A stretch of 64,000 nt of DNA from contig NZ_QRCC01000017.1 of assembly GCF_009833125.1 (NCBI RefSeq), positions 26,565 to 90,564 on the forward strand, given 5' to 3'. The notes beneath the pieces were generated by a model. It was given only the letters and a program-made list of their open reading frames with translations, was not told the origin of the DNA and made no database searches. Positions within the stretch are counted from its first letter, which is position 1. The number at the start of each line of letters is the position of its first letter. The position numbers were made by a program, and so were the translations under genes. Below, piece after piece: positions 47,458 to 57,063 of this stretch. The stretch comes from Nitrosomonas sp. HPC101. Its GTDB lineage: Bacteria > Pseudomonadota > Gammaproteobacteria > Burkholderiales > Nitrosomonadaceae.

Positions 47458-48630
47458 ATGACAAATGAATTAGATCTTCAGACGCTGGCCATTCATACCG
47501 GCGTTCATCGCAGCCAGTTTAATGAGCACTCGGAAGCACTCTATCTGACTTCGAGCTTTGTATTTGATAGTGCGGCTCAGGCGGCCGCACGTTTTTCCGG
47601 GCAGGAACCCGGCAATATCTATTCACGTTTCACCAACCCGACAGTGACAGCCATGCAGGAACGTCTGGCTGTACTGGAAGATGCGGAAGCCTGTATTGCC
47701 ACAGCCACTGGCATGGCAGCAATTACAACTTGCGTCATGGGGCTGCTCTCGGCCGGAGATCATATTGTTGCCTCACGCAGTCTGTTTGGATCTACTGTTG
47801 GTCTGTTCAACAATATCCTGAATCGTTTTAATATTGAAACCACTTTTGTTTCTGCAATCGATTCAGATGAATGGCAGGCAGCAGCCAGACCGAATACCAA
47901 ACTGTTTTTTATGGAAACCCCCTCCAATCCGCTCACGGAAATTTCTGATATTGCTGTGTTGGCAGCCATCGCCAAACGGTCTGGAGCATGGTTGGCTGTT
48001 GACAATAGTTTTTGCACTCCGGTGGCACAACAACCTTTGAAACTGGGTGCGGATCTGGTGATTCATTCGGCCACCAAGTATCTGGACGGGCAGGGCAGAA
48101 TCCTGGGCGGTGCCATACTGGGTAAACGCGATTTATTGATGGACAGCGGCATATTCAGTTTTTTGCGGACGGCCGGTCCGGCATTGAGCGCATTCAATGC
48201 CTGGATCATTCTGAAAGGACTTGAGACATTGAGCATAAGGGTAAAAGCACATTCTGATCATGCGCTGGAAGTTGCGCGCTGGCTGGAAGCGCACCCCAAT
48301 GTGGCACGTGTGTTTTATCCAGGTCTACCGTCTCACCCGCAGCATGCGCTTGCGATGCGCCAGCAGAAAACCGGTGGCAGTATCGTGTCATTTGAGGCAA
48401 AGGGAGGGAAAGAGGCAGCCTGGCGTATTATAGATGCTGTGCGGCTCATGTCGATTACAGCTAATCTTGGCGATACCAAAAGTACGTTGACTCACCCTGC
48501 CACCACGACGCACGGGCGTATCAGTCAGGAAGCGCGCGCAGCTGCCGGGATCAGTGATGGTCTGCTGCGTATCGCGGTTGGCCTGGAATCACCGGAAGAT
48601 ATCAAGGCCGATCTCGCACGGGGATTGTAA
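47458..48630 (+). CDS. metZ: O-succinylhomoserine sulfhydrylase
   Basis: 390 aa Cys/Met-metabolism PLP enzyme. The PLP lysine is in HSATKYLDGQGRILGG near residue 205. It makes homocysteine directly from O-succinylhomoserine and sulfide, so its product feeds MetE at the left end of the window. MetZ is preferred over MetB because of the purF-metZ neighbourhood and the N-terminus (LDLQTLAIHTGVHRSQFNEHSEALY). 15 bases after purF, likely co-transcribed. Confidence 0.9.
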   Translation: MTNELDLQTLAIHTGVHRSQFNEHSEALYLTSSFVFDSAAQAAARFSGQEPGNIYSRFTNPTVTAMQERLAVLEDAEACIATATGMAAITTCVMGLLSAGDHIVASRSLFGSTVGLFNNILNRFNIETTFVSAIDSDEWQAAARPNTKLFFMETPSNPLTEISDIAVLAAIAKRSGAWLAVDNSFCTPVAQQPLKLGADLVIHSATKYLDGQGRILGGAILGKRDLLMDSGIFSFLRTAGPALSAFNAWIILKGLETLSIRVKAHSDHALEVARWLEAHPNVARVFYPGLPSHPQHALAMRQQKTGGSIVSFEAKGGKEAAWRIIDAVRLMSITANLGDTKSTLTHPATTTHGRISQEARAAAGISDGLLRIAVGLESPEDIKADLARGL

Positions 48631-48729
48631 GTTATTACAACAGCACATTGTTTTCTCCAGAATCCAGGTACCCGCTGTAAGTTTTGATACCGTTCACAAT
48701 TACTGTGATACCTCCAGAGCCTTGCCACC

Positions 48730-50241
48730 ATGATTAATGATTACCTTGAAAGGATACTCACCGCACATGTTTATGATGTTGCGGTTGAAACGCGATTGGA
48801 TCCGGCGCCATCGTTGTCTGCTCGTATCCATAACCGTGTGCTGCTCAAGAGAGAGGATCTGCAGCAGGTTTTTTCTTTCAAGCTGCGCGGCGCCTATAAC
48901 AAGATGGCCAGACTACCTTCCGGAGTACTGCAACAGGGCGTAGTTGCTGCCTCGGCAGGCAATCATGCGCAAGGCGTGGCGCTGGCTGCCCAAAAACTGG
49001 GCTGCTCGGCCACGATCGTGATGCCAACCACTACACCGCAGATCAAGATCAATGCGGTGATGGCGATGGGTGCCGCAGTGCTGCTGCAGGGAGATTCCTA
49101 TAATGATGCTTACGAGTACGCGCTGAATCTTGCCAGGGAGAAGGAAGTTGAGTTTATTCACCCTTACGATGACCCGGATGTAATCGCCGGACAAGGTACG
49201 ATTGCTATGGAAATTTTGCGCCAGCATCCTGGAAAAATCCATGCAATTTTTGTCCCGGTTGGCGGAGGGGGGTTGATTTCCGGCATAGCCGCGTATGTGA
49301 AACGGCTGCGCCCGGATATCAGGGTGATCGGGGTTGAGCCAACTGATTCAAATGCCATGTATCGTTCTTTGCAGGCAGGTTATTGCGTTGAGCTCTCTCA
49401 AGTGGGTTTATTTGCAGATGGTGTGGCTGTGCGTCAGGTGGGAAAAGAAACGCTCCGGCTGTGTCGTGAGCTGGTGGATGATATTCTGTTGGTGGATTCG
49501 GATGCTATTTGCGCAGCGATCAAGGATATATTTGAGGATACACGCTCCATTGTTGAACCTTCCGGTGCGCTTTCAGTGGCCGGATTGAAGGTATATGCCA
49601 AACAGAAAAACTTGCTGCATGAGACTTTGATTGCAGTCGCATCAGGGGCAAACATGAATTTTGACCGGTTGCGTTACGTTTCTGAGCGGGCAGAACTGGG
49701 AGAACAACGTGAAGCAATCCTTGCAGTGACGATTCCGGAAAGGCCGGGTAGCTTCAAGCAGTTCTGCAACCTGGTCGGATCCCGCAATATCACGGAATTT
49801 AATTATCGCTACGCAGATCCTCAAAAAGCACATGTCTTTGTAGGTATATCAGTTCGCAATCGCGAGGAAGTATTCAATCTGCTCCAGATCCTGCAGGAAA
49901 ATGACTTGCGTGCGGAAGATATGACCGATAATGAAATGGCTAAATTGCATATTCGTCACATGGTGGGAGGGCACTCGAGGGAAGTCAATCATGAGGTTTT
50001 GTATCGATTTGAATTTCCAGATCGTCCAGGGGCGCTCATGAATTTTCTCAACAAAATGAGCGATCGCTGGAATATCAGTTTGTTTCATTATCGTAATCAT
50101 GGTGCCGATTTTGGCCGCGTTCTGATCGGGATGCAGGTTCCTCCGCAGGAAAAAAATGAGTTTATGCATTTCCTGGATGATCTGGGTTATGAATTTGACG
50201 ATGAAAGCAATAATCCCGCCTATCAGTTTTTCCTTGCCTGA
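48730..50241 (+). CDS. ilvA: Threonine dehydratase, biosynthetic
   Basis: 503 aa. The catalytic PLP domain covers about residues 1-325: K51 in FSFKLRGAYNK and the glycine loop PVGGGGLISG. Two C-terminal ACT-like regulatory domains follow (about 335-410, EAILAVTIPERPGSFKQF, and 425-503, YRFEFPDRPGALMNF). Full length with both ACT-like domains identifies the isoleucine-inhibited biosynthetic enzyme rather than the catabolic one. No ribosome site is obvious before ATG. Confidence 0.95.
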   Translation: MINDYLERILTAHVYDVAVETRLDPAPSLSARIHNRVLLKREDLQQVFSFKLRGAYNKMARLPSGVLQQGVVAASAGNHAQGVALAAQKLGCSATIVMPTTTPQIKINAVMAMGAAVLLQGDSYNDAYEYALNLAREKEVEFIHPYDDPDVIAGQGTIAMEILRQHPGKIHAIFVPVGGGGLISGIAAYVKRLRPDIRVIGVEPTDSNAMYRSLQAGYCVELSQVGLFADGVAVRQVGKETLRLCRELVDDILLVDSDAICAAIKDIFEDTRSIVEPSGALSVAGLKVYAKQKNLLHETLIAVASGANMNFDRLRYVSERAELGEQREAILAVTIPERPGSFKQFCNLVGSRNITEFNYRYADPQKAHVFVGISVRNREEVFNLLQILQENDLRAEDMTDNEMAKLHIRHMVGGHSREVNHEVLYRFEFPDRPGALMNFLNKMSDRWNISLFHYRNHGADFGRVLIGMQVPPQEKNEFMHFLDDLGYEFDDESNNPAYQFFLA

Positions 50242-50650
50242 CTTGTTTGTGTTCTGTTGAATTTCAGACCGATACAGGAATATCTGTAATAGTTCCAGGC
50301 CATTTTCTGCGGATCTGCCAGATCGATTATAGCGTCGAGTGCAGGAATCAGTATTCTTCTGCGCAAATAACTATATGAGTAGTTTCGGGTGAGAATGACA
50401 TTTTCTTCCGCAGGATACCCGGCTTGTCGCCAGTTCTTCAAAAATGTCTTGTTTCAAATCCTCAATAAAGCAGTTATTTCCGAATTTTCCCCTGTTTTTG
50501 CTTGGGGAAGGCTGCAACTATCCTGCCGTACTGGAATTATGTCCATAATATTGGCCTTCGCGAGAATGTGTGAGAGTACTAATGAGAGTGGTTTCGACAG
50601 GCGTTCTATCAGAGTAAGGACGGGAGTTCTATCAGAGTAAGATTTGGCAT
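50242..50650. other. Intergenic region between ilvA and pilJ
   Basis: 409 bp. A 72-codon minus-strand frame starting at TTG (50441-50223) is rich in aromatic and basic residues (NYSYSYLRRR), but has no ATG, no ribosome site and no recognised family. It could be a gene remnant or chance. Two 16-bp direct repeats lie just before pilJ. No RNA gene was recognised. Confidence 0.4.
50603..50641. repeat. Two direct repeats of GTTCTATCAGAGTAAG before pilJ
   Basis: Identical 16-mers at 50603-50618 and 50626-50641, centre to centre 23 bases, ending ten bases before the pilJ ATG. The second copy overlaps the expected ribosome site. They could be a regulator's tandem sites or a replication-slippage duplication. 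Confidence 0.7.
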
Positions 50651-52711
50651 ATGACAAATAGTAACAATCCTGACGATATTACTGTACTGCTTCCCGTAAC
50701 CAGATATCTACAGATATTTTGCCGATCGTGGCTCCCGGGGGTTTTGTCTGCCCTGTTTCTGTTGACTGCTTTGATTATGCTGCGTATTGACACCCAGCAA
50801 GCGCGTAATCATACTGCCTCGCTTGAAATTATCGGGCGCATTCACACCAGCATTCAGCATATGGCTATTATTTCCCGGGAAGCATTGCGTGGAAATGAGC
50901 AGGCATTTATTCAGCTGCACAACAATCTTGACCAATTGAACCATTATTCAACCTTGCTGCAATACGGGGGAGAGTATCAGCGGGAAAGCATTCCGGCCGT
51001 AGCAGAATTGCTTTCGGCGGATTTGTTCAAATCCTTTCAGAATGCGTTACGTACCAGGGAAAACCAGGTACGTCAGATTCTGGAAAGTCGGGAAGTATTG
51101 ATCAATCTGGCAGAAATTTTAAAACGGATTGATCTGGTAAATGCCAGCTTGCAAAGAAGATTGCAGGATTTTTCAGCTGAGCTGGCACAAACGAGCCATG
51201 CGTCCAGTCAGGCGGTTGCAGTTGAAACTGTTAAAATCCTTGTTCAGTTTATTACCAGCAGTGTCAGTTCTGAAATACAAGGGGGCTTTCAGATAATCAG
51301 CGCAGCAGATCAGCTGCCAGGAGATTCCGGGCAAATCACCGGAATGATCCAGACTTTGATAAAAGGGCGGGACTGGTTGTATTCAACTGTTCTTGGCAAT
51401 CAACTTCCTTCCGAGACATTGTCCGAGATTCGTATCCAGTTTAATGCGCTGGAAGATCTGCTGCATACTGTTCAGAGACTGACATCTGAAGCGACCGGAG
51501 CCTGGCATGCGATGCACGAGACGTTTTCGGCAAGCGATAGATTATCAATACTGGTTGACCATATTGAACAGGCAACCATAGCACGCAACGATAACAATGA
51601 CTCGCTCATTACAGTGCTGTTTTATCTGGCGGTGATATTAGCGCTCCTAAGCGCCCTGGTATTCATCCATCTGTTTTCCACCAGCTTACACAAGCGGATT
51701 CAGCAGGATGAGCAAAATGTTGAAACTACACAAAAGGCGATACTGCATTTGCTGGATGAAATGGAGATACCGGCCAGTGGCGATCTGACGGCCCGTATGT
51801 CTGTCACCGAAAATATTACGGGCACGATTGCTGACTCAATCAATCTGATGATCGAGGCACTGCAGAATCTGGTTAAAAAGGTGAATCATGCCGGCTTCCA
51901 GGTGATTGATGCCTCTCGCCAGGCAGAGCAGATTTCATCGGGTTTATTGGATGCAGCACAGCTGCAGACTCATAAAATTGAAGATGTTACGGTTGCCGTG
52001 CTGGGAATTGCTGAATCACTGGAGGCAGTTTCCAGTTCGGCGCAAGAGTGTGCTGATGTTGCCAGGCAAACGCTGCATGCGACGGAAAATAGTGCAAATG
52101 CGGTACAAGATGCCATGGCCAGCATGAATGAAATTCGTATTTATATTCAGGGGATGTCCAAACATATCAATCGTCTGGGAGAGCGCTCACAGGAAATCGG
52201 TGAAATTGTCACCCTGATTTCGGATATTGCCGAGCAGACTAATATCCTGGCATTAAATGCCTCTATTCAGACCACAACAGCGGGTGAAGCTGGGAAAGGA
52301 TTTGCTGTCATTGCCTGGGAAATACAGCGTCTGGCCGAGCATTCCACCGAAGCCACCCGGCAGATTAGCACACTCGTCCATAACATCCGGGGAGATGCGC
52401 AAGACACCATTATTGCAATGGAGTGCAGTATCACCAGTGTGGTTGAAAGCACAAAGCGCGCCAATACCACGGGAAGCGCTCTGGAAGAAATCGAAACGAT
52501 CTCCAAGCACCTGGCACAGCTGGTGTTCAGGATCACTGAAGCGACGCACAAGCAAACCCGTGTTTCCAACAAAGTAGCCAGGGATATGGAAGATATTTTA
52601 TCCATTACCCGGCAAACCACCCAAAACACCCGGCAGAATGCTGATTCCATCAGGCAGATCGCAGAACATGTCACAGATCTGAAGGTATCGACCGCCAACT
52701 TCAAGGTATGA
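50651..52711 (+). CDS. pilJ: Type IV pilus methyl-accepting chemotaxis protein PilJ
   Basis: 686 aa membrane chemoreceptor. First membrane helix about 28-46, large periplasmic sensor, second helix about 317-340, a HAMP-like region, then the cytoplasmic signalling coiled coil. The highly conserved tip appears as QTNILALNASIQTTTAGEAGKGFAVIAWEI, with IQTTTAG in place of the usual IEAARAG-type sequence. PilJ proteins often vary here (IQAAMAG). In Pseudomonas PilJ senses surface contact and controls ChpA. Here it is followed 77 bp later by chpA. Confidence 0.87.
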   Translation: MTNSNNPDDITVLLPVTRYLQIFCRSWLPGVLSALFLLTALIMLRIDTQQARNHTASLEIIGRIHTSIQHMAIISREALRGNEQAFIQLHNNLDQLNHYSTLLQYGGEYQRESIPAVAELLSADLFKSFQNALRTRENQVRQILESREVLINLAEILKRIDLVNASLQRRLQDFSAELAQTSHASSQAVAVETVKILVQFITSSVSSEIQGGFQIISAADQLPGDSGQITGMIQTLIKGRDWLYSTVLGNQLPSETLSEIRIQFNALEDLLHTVQRLTSEATGAWHAMHETFSASDRLSILVDHIEQATIARNDNNDSLITVLFYLAVILALLSALVFIHLFSTSLHKRIQQDEQNVETTQKAILHLLDEMEIPASGDLTARMSVTENITGTIADSINLMIEALQNLVKKVNHAGFQVIDASRQAEQISSGLLDAAQLQTHKIEDVTVAVLGIAESLEAVSSSAQECADVARQTLHATENSANAVQDAMASMNEIRIYIQGMSKHINRLGERSQEIGEIVTLISDIAEQTNILALNASIQTTTAGEAGKGFAVIAWEIQRLAEHSTEATRQISTLVHNIRGDAQDTIIAMECSITSVVESTKRANTTGSALEEIETISKHLAQLVFRITEATHKQTRVSNKVARDMEDILSITRQTTQNTRQNADSIRQIAEHVTDLKVSTANFKV

Positions 52712-52788
52712 CAGATACGATGCAAAATCGTGATCTGCTGCAAAACAGAACCATCCATTATCAATTTCAGGATTAACAGGATCGCCTC

Positions 52789-55700
52789 ATGAATACTGTC
52801 ACCAGGATAAATATTTCATCCGTTATGGGGATCAGAGAAGCTATCGAGCAGATTTTTACTCTGATTCACCGCCACTTTGATTCCTATGCCATGGATACGG
52901 ATGACACCAGACAGATTGAGGAATGCGGGTATTACATGCATCAGCTGAATGGCATGCTTGAAATGCTGGAGCTGAGCGGGGTTGCATTTGTGGGTATCAG
53001 CGTGGAAGAATTGCTGGCAGCGCTGCAGGAGGAACGGTCCAGCCCGGATGACCAAACGCTGGCTGTTACCCGGCAGGCAATTCGTTCCATTTACCGTTAT
53101 CTGGACGCGCTGATCGATGGTGAAATGGATAATCCGGTCAGGCTTTTCCCGGTTTACCGCAAGATCAGGCAGGTACAGGGGCTGGAGGAAATTTCCGAAA
53201 GCGATCTGTTTTTCCCGGATGTACGCGAATCGTTACCGCTACAACCTGTTGAGTTGAATCTGGATCATTCCTCTCGGCAAGAGGCAACCACACAGGCACG
53301 TGTGCAGTTTCAGTTGGGCCTGCTCGGTTGGTTGAAAGATGCAGATGACAGGCAGAGTCTGCAAAAAATGATTGAAGCAGTACGATCCATAGAGAAGCTG
53401 CCGGCTTCTATTGAACAGCGAAAATTCTGGTGGATTTCTTCCGGATTCCTGGATAGCCTGCTTCATCAGGAGCAAACGGTTGACAAGTCAATACGCAGAC
53501 TATGCGGAAAAATTGAACAGGAAATCAGGCATCTGAACAAGGAATCGCATGTTGTCGCTGCCCGGCTGACAAGAGAACTGCTTTATCGGGTAGCGCGCAG
53601 TCAACCGGTGAGCGAACGCCTCCAGGAAATCAGCCGTGTTTATGATTGGGAGATTCCCTTATCCACGATTGACAACCAGGAACACCTTGACGAATCCATT
53701 CTGGATGAAGAAGCGACTGCTTCGGATCTGCAGAACATGCGTGTTGTGCTGGAAGATATCAATCATCAGTGGCACAAGTTCAATGTAGAAGATCAGGAAA
53801 ATTTTTCATCTCTGCAGGCACTAACCGAACAATTCAAAGCCCTGATCGCCAGGGTAAACTGCCCTCCACTGGAGAAACTGGTGGATGTCATTCACGGTGC
53901 CTTATCTTATTTGAAAATCCGCCCGCACAGCATGAATGATGGGATTTCGCTGGATATTGCCTCATCCCTGTTACTGACAGAAAATGCCATCGATAATTTT
54001 TATCGTTTATCACGGGAATTCCCATCACAGGTTGATGCGCTGGCTACTCGTATACGCGCGGTTACAACTGGCAAGGAGGGAGATGCCGGTTTGCCGGATT
54101 TACCCAACCCGGATCAGGCAGGGCATCTCGCTCAAGAGAAAAAATTGCTTAAGCATGTAGCCCAGGAAGTACTTGCCAATCTGGCGCAAGTCGAAGACAT
54201 TCTGGATCGTTTCTTTTTTGAACCGGAAATACGCAACGATTTGCCGATTCTGTCTGAATTGTTCAACCAGATCAGTGGTGTACTGCATGTGCTTGAGCTT
54301 GATCAAGCCAGTGCCGTACTGGATGCATGCCGGGCACTTACAGAAAAACTGATAGAGTCCGATCACCCGATAGATCCGGCTGAGCAGATTCTGCTGGCCG
54401 ATGCATTGAGCAGCCTGGGTTTTTATATTGAGGCACTCAGGAATGCCCAGTCGAATCCCGAGGAGATTCTTGCCGCCATAATCAGACAGTTCGATCAGAA
54501 ACTGGACGGACAGCGCTCATCAACGGCTGTTCCCGAAATCCCAGCCGAATCCGCTCCGATCGCTGGTAGCGTATTTGAAAGTGATTCGAAACAATTGATC
54601 GATCCCGAGTTGCTGACTATTTTCCTCGATGAATCCAGTGATGTATTGGCAAGTATCGCCGGGCAGCTGGAGGCGTGTTACGCCGATCATTCCAATCAGG
54701 ATGCTCTGACAAACATCCGTCGTGATTTTCATACCCTCAAGGGGAATAGCCGCATGGTGAAGCTGGAAGCGCTGAGTGAAGTGGTGTGGCATATTGAACA
54801 ACTTATGGACTGCTGGTTAAGCGAGCAGAAACCGGCAACCCGAACACTTCTGGATTTGCTGACAGAAAGTCATAGCCAGTTTGGTAACTGGTGCACCAAC
54901 CTGAGAAAGGATGGCGCAGTAGAGATCAGAGCCGAACATCTGTTCGATCAGATCAGGCAGTTGATGTATGGCACGGATGAGCAAGCGGATGTTGCTGCTG
55001 AAGTACTTGTATCCGGACAGATGCAGGCAGTTGAACAGGTGCAAAAAATCACTGAAACACCGTCAGGTACGGCAATTGAAGCGGAGGCTGTGGTTTCATT
55101 GCCGACAATATCACTTCAACAGGCAGAGGATACATTTGTCAATCCAGATCAGCATTCGCCGGTAGTGAAAACTGATTCCGCTTTATCTGCATCCCCCGTG
55201 GATATTGATGACCATTCCCATTCTGCATGCAGGACTACGTTGCGTGTCGATGCAGCGCTGATAGATCGCTTGATCAACGAATCAAGTGAGTCGAGCATCA
55301 TTCGCTCCGGGGTTGAGGCGCAATTGTATGATCTGGAACAATATTTGCAGGATTTGGGTGAAAGCGTGGATCGCATGCGCGGTCAGCTGCGTGAAACTGA
55401 GTTGCTGGCTGAAACTCGGATGTCGTCCGTCCCGTTACCTTCCGCAACGGACCAGACAGATTTTGATCCACTGGAGCTGGATCATTTTACGCGCTTCCAG
55501 GAATTGACCCGGTTGATGGCGGAAAGCATAGATGATGTGGTCACCATTCATAAAAGCCTGCATGACATACAGCGCACTGCCATTGCTGCGGTGGATCAGC
55601 AGGCACATTTGAACCGTCAGCTGCAACAGGATCTGTTGCGTATTCGTACCATTCCTTTCAGCCATTATGCCGAACGTCTTTACCGTGTTGTCAGGCAGGC

Positions 55701-57045
55701 AGCCAAAGATACCGGTAAACAGGCCAGCCTGATCATTCAGGGCGACAGCATTGAATTTGATCGGAATGTACTGGATAAAATCAGTTCTCCTCTGGAGCAT
55801 TTGCTGCGCAATGCACTGGTACATGGCATAGAACTTCCGGAAGAACGCCTGAGCAGCGGTAAGGCGGAAGCAGGCCGGATCACGCTTGATTTACACCAGG
55901 AAGAGAATGAAATTGTGATAGTGCTGCAAGATGACGGAATGGGACTGGATACAGAACAAATTCGTGAGAAAGCGCGTCAACTTGGATTGAATCATCTGGA
56001 AAATGAACAGGAGGGTGAACAGTGGTATTCGCTGATTTTTACGCACGGCTTTTCCACACTGAATGACGTGACTGATATTGCCGGGCGCGGAGTAGGCCTG
56101 GATATTGTCAGAAATGCACTGAGTGAACTGGGTGGAGATATTGCAGTAACTTCCGAAGAAAAACAGGGCGTTACATTCACATTGCGTTTTCCGGTGACAC
56201 TGGCTGTAACACAGGCGCTGATGATCAAAGCTGCGGACAGTACCTATGCCATCCCAACAGCCATAGTTGTACATATATTGGAAATGAGCGCAGAAATACT
56301 CGGGACGGCATACCAGGAGCGTTATCTGACATGGGAGGGCGATCGCTTCCCACTGGGTTATCTGCCACATCTACTGGGAACATCGTATGCTTTTCCTGAA
56401 ATCAGGCGTAGTAACCGTATCGTGTTACTCCAGACCGGGCATGAACGGCTGGCCATTCATACCGATGCACTGATCGGACAATGTGAGGTGGTAGTCAAGA
56501 ACGTTGGTCCGCAACTGTCAAATGCACCCGGTATCGAAGGTGCAACAATCACAGGGGACGGCAGCATCGTCTTGATTATCAATCCGGTCAAATTGCTGCA
56601 ACGCGAACAGGTGCGGGAATTGTTGTCTGCGGGACCCATGGCAGCAAAGGATTCTGCAGATATTCATCCTTCGGCCACTACACCGGTGGTCATGATAGTG
56701 GATGACTCGCTGACAGTGCGTAAAGTCACCAGCCGGCTACTGGAGCGTCAAGGCTATGAAATCCTGATTGCAAAGGATGGTGTAGGAGCGCTTCAATTGC
56801 TGCGTGAAACCATACCGGCAATCATGCTGGTTGATATTGAAATGCCGCACATGGATGGCTTTGAATTGATTCGGGCTGTTCGCAACAATCCACAACTGCA
56901 AAATATCCCGATCATCATTATTTCTTCACGCACGGCAGAAAAACATCGGAAAGTAGCGAAAGAGCTGGGTGTAAACGAATTTATGGGAAAACCCTACCAG
57001 GAAGAAGAGCTGTTGCACCATATCGAGCGTCTGATCAAACAGTAA
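52789..57045 (+). CDS. chpA: Hybrid histidine kinase of the type IV pilus chemosensory system (ChpA/PilL)
   Basis: 1418 aa CheA-type kinase. A long N-terminal region (1-600) contains degenerate Hpt-like helices without an HxxKG motif. One canonical Hpt has the phosphorylatable H648 in DFHTLKGNSRM. Next come the dimer/ATPase part with the N box (EHLLRNALVHGIELPEER), DDGMGLD and GRGVGLDIVRNAL, and a CheW-like domain at about 1140-1280. The C-terminal receiver has phospho-acceptor D1349 (MLVDIEMP), with DD at about 1304 and K at about 1398. Pseudomonas ChpA is much longer with many Xpt domains; this is a compact form. It relays PilJ signals to pilus extension/retraction regulators, which are not encoded beside it. 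Confidence 0.9.
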   Translation: MNTVTRINISSVMGIREAIEQIFTLIHRHFDSYAMDTDDTRQIEECGYYMHQLNGMLEMLELSGVAFVGISVEELLAALQEERSSPDDQTLAVTRQAIRSIYRYLDALIDGEMDNPVRLFPVYRKIRQVQGLEEISESDLFFPDVRESLPLQPVELNLDHSSRQEATTQARVQFQLGLLGWLKDADDRQSLQKMIEAVRSIEKLPASIEQRKFWWISSGFLDSLLHQEQTVDKSIRRLCGKIEQEIRHLNKESHVVAARLTRELLYRVARSQPVSERLQEISRVYDWEIPLSTIDNQEHLDESILDEEATASDLQNMRVVLEDINHQWHKFNVEDQENFSSLQALTEQFKALIARVNCPPLEKLVDVIHGALSYLKIRPHSMNDGISLDIASSLLLTENAIDNFYRLSREFPSQVDALATRIRAVTTGKEGDAGLPDLPNPDQAGHLAQEKKLLKHVAQEVLANLAQVEDILDRFFFEPEIRNDLPILSELFNQISGVLHVLELDQASAVLDACRALTEKLIESDHPIDPAEQILLADALSSLGFYIEALRNAQSNPEEILAAIIRQFDQKLDGQRSSTAVPEIPAESAPIAGSVFESDSKQLIDPELLTIFLDESSDVLASIAGQLEACYADHSNQDALTNIRRDFHTLKGNSRMVKLEALSEVVWHIEQLMDCWLSEQKPATRTLLDLLTESHSQFGNWCTNLRKDGAVEIRAEHLFDQIRQLMYGTDEQADVAAEVLVSGQMQAVEQVQKITETPSGTAIEAEAVVSLPTISLQQAEDTFVNPDQHSPVVKTDSALSASPVDIDDHSHSACRTTLRVDAALIDRLINESSESSIIRSGVEAQLYDLEQYLQDLGESVDRMRGQLRETELLAETRMSSVPLPSATDQTDFDPLELDHFTRFQELTRLMAESIDDVVTIHKSLHDIQRTAIAAVDQQAHLNRQLQQDLLRIRTIPFSHYAERLYRVVRQAAKDTGKQASLIIQGDSIEFDRNVLDKISSPLEHLLRNALVHGIELPEERLSSGKAEAGRITLDLHQEENEIVIVLQDDGMGLDTEQIREKARQLGLNHLENEQEGEQWYSLIFTHGFSTLNDVTDIAGRGVGLDIVRNALSELGGDIAVTSEEKQGVTFTLRFPVTLAVTQALMIKAADSTYAIPTAIVVHILEMSAEILGTAYQERYLTWEGDRFPLGYLPHLLGTSYAFPEIRRSNRIVLLQTGHERLAIHTDALIGQCEVVVKNVGPQLSNAPGIEGATITGDGSIVLIINPVKLLQREQVRELLSAGPMAAKDSADIHPSATTPVVMIVDDSLTVRKVTSRLLERQGYEILIAKDGVGALQLLRETIPAIMLVDIEMPHMDGFELIRAVRNNPQLQNIPIIIISSRTAEKHRKVAKELGVNEFMGKPYQEEELLHHIERLIKQ

Positions 57046-57063
57046 TATCCGGGATTCACCCGA

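Noticed and set aside
50223..50441. 72-codon minus-strand frame downstream of ilvA
   Set aside because: It begins with TTG, has a stop just upstream, no ribosome site and no recognised family. It is more likely chance or a remnant than a gene.
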